Source: Syngnathus acus
Taxonomy: Eukaryota; Chordata; Actinopteri; Syngnathiformes; Syngnathidae
Direction of reading: 5' to 3'
Assembly: GCF_901709675.1 (NCBI RefSeq)
Contig: NC_051091.1
Coordinates: 13,364,967-13,428,966, forward strand
DNA length: 64,000 nt
Position 1 is the stretch's first letter, and each line of letters opens with the position of its first letter. Position numbers and translations under genes: made by a program. Positions 62,901 to 64,000 of the stretch are shown piece by piece. Below the pieces are notes generated by a model. The model did no database searches, had not been told where the DNA came from, and saw only the letters and a list, made by a program, of their open reading frames with translations.

Positions 62901-64000
62901 CAATTCAGTCGAGAGCTCATGAAGGAAAGGCGCCGTTTTTCTCAAATATATTAAATTGTTGTTAATACTAGAATTTGAAGTTTGATTAACAAAAGGTACT
63001 AGGAAATTAATGGCTAATTGGAAGACGATATTTTAAGTTTGGTTTCCCAGTCTGTCTTTTCCAGTATCCATCAGTGACCCTGAAACTCGATCCCGAGACT
63101 CCAACGACAGCTGAGAACAACAAGAAAACGGTGCTTGGCTCTGAGGCACCTTTGACCTTTTGCAAGAGCAAAGAAGGACTATATTTGTGCTTGGGGGGAG
63201 CACACCGCTCCGGAGGAGAACGACATCCTCGGAGGCGAGTACAAAAAGTGGAGGAACTTACAAGATGAGAATGGACTCAGTTGGACTCAGTTGAAAATGG
63301 ACTCATCCAGAGTGAGGAATGAGTTGGCTCTGAGGCTACAACTAAAGACAACAACTTGACAATGAGGTGCGGCGAAAGACACATGAGACCTGAAATGTGC
63401 AACAAGCAAACCGGACTCCTTGCTGAGGCGTTATCAAACTTAGTGGAGCTTGGGTCAAAGTGGATGGAAGCTTGCTTGGGCACTGAGCTTGACACAACTG
63501 AGGAGTCTTGATAAAAGATGAATAAATAAATAAGGAGCAAAATGTGTAGTGTTACAGTGAAAGAAAAAAGCATCACAATCAGAGGATAAATTTGGATAAA
63601 ACAGATAGGCTAAACTGTACGAAATAAGAGTAGGATCACATTTAGCCCATCCAGCTTAACAATTAGACATTTAGTCATTGACAATTTGGAGATGAAAATA
63701 GGACATTAGGACCCAATAGGATGCAGTCAAGAGGTGGCTAGATTGTTCAATGGACCTAATTAATAAAATTAGAAGTTAATTACACCTCACTGGGAATTCT
63801 GGTGTCAGAAAGTCCGATAAGTTCAAGGAATAACAGTCATGGAAACTTTTGACAGTTAAGAATACTGCTGCATAAGAGTCACACAAAATGACAGTTAACG
63901 AGATGACAAATGTGATAGGACTCGAATTAACAAATGCGTTGACATGGCAAAGTGAAAACAACATAGTGGAGTAGACTGTCAGAGGGAGCCTTTTGAGTAT
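59935..64000 (+). mobile_element. Second copy of the non-coding LTR-element interior
   Basis: From about 59935 the sequence follows 16608 onward through aacttaatggggaatgtgcaca, tgacatgtctggtg, gaaagtcccataaaacgtgg, gatagaaattttagctgt and ggcatccgt. The match weakens after about 61200. No LTR is seen before the window ends, and upstream of 59935 no LTR precedes it. Open frames (for example 60254-60502 and 63074-63268, both +) show no retroviral motif and are not kept in the other copy. 61500-64000 contains nothing I recognise. Confidence 0.65.

Noticed and set aside
63074-63268. 64-codon open frame in the last LTR-element copy
   Set aside because: No retroviral or other motif; it is not found in the first copy.

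Overview
The window is nuclear DNA of a vertebrate, most likely a ray-finned fish. Its genes are intron-rich with vertebrate-type splice sites, and it is densely packed with teleost-style transposons (hAT elements with 8-bp target duplications, TA-flanked inverted-repeat elements, BEL/Pao and Ty3/gypsy LTR elements, LINE 3' ends). I cannot name the species. No CRISPR array, operon, tRNA or rRNA was found.

Four host genes can be read. (1) The last coding exon of stk4 (SARAH domain, + strand, 300-464) with its 3' UTR. (2) A complete pltp (phospholipid transfer protein, + strand, 3926-9192, 14 coding exons, 486 aa). (3) A complete khk (ketohexokinase, - strand, 26209-22305, 339 aa as read with exon 3C). 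It keeps the tandem pair of alternative exons 3A and 3C, but exon 3A is one base short. (4) A complete fam83c (- strand, 55210-50537, 5 exons, 636 aa). stk4, pltp and fam83c lie on chromosome 20 in human, which suggests part of an old linkage group; khk does not fit that group.

Most of the rest is nested mobile DNA. From 10.6 to 21.4 kb a BEL/Pao element (- strand) with 5-bp target duplications carries a solo LTR and a complete 5-kb LTR element with a 4.1-kb internal region that I cannot read as coding. It sits where a partial copy of the 3' end of pltp begins. From 26.4 to 35.3 kb a hAT-like element holds a gypsy element, which itself holds a hAT MITE, a solo LTR and an LTR-plus-minisatellite insertion. 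From 35.3 to 46.6 kb there is a palindrome-rich TAGACGTCTA repeat, broken up by hAT, mariner-like, LINE and other elements. This includes one hAT copy inserted in opposite orientation into another copy of its own family. From 46.6 to 50.1 kb there is a LINE tail and another hAT. A hAT lies just upstream of fam83c. The last 4 kb is a second copy of the non-coding LTR-element interior.

The most unusual points are the 1-nt deficit in khk exon 3A, a heptad-repeat N-terminal extension of KHK, a partial pltp last-exon copy that preserves the empty site of an LTR insertion, a GC-AG intron in pltp, a transposon in that intron with five 251-bp repeats, and the unidentified LTR-element family seen twice.
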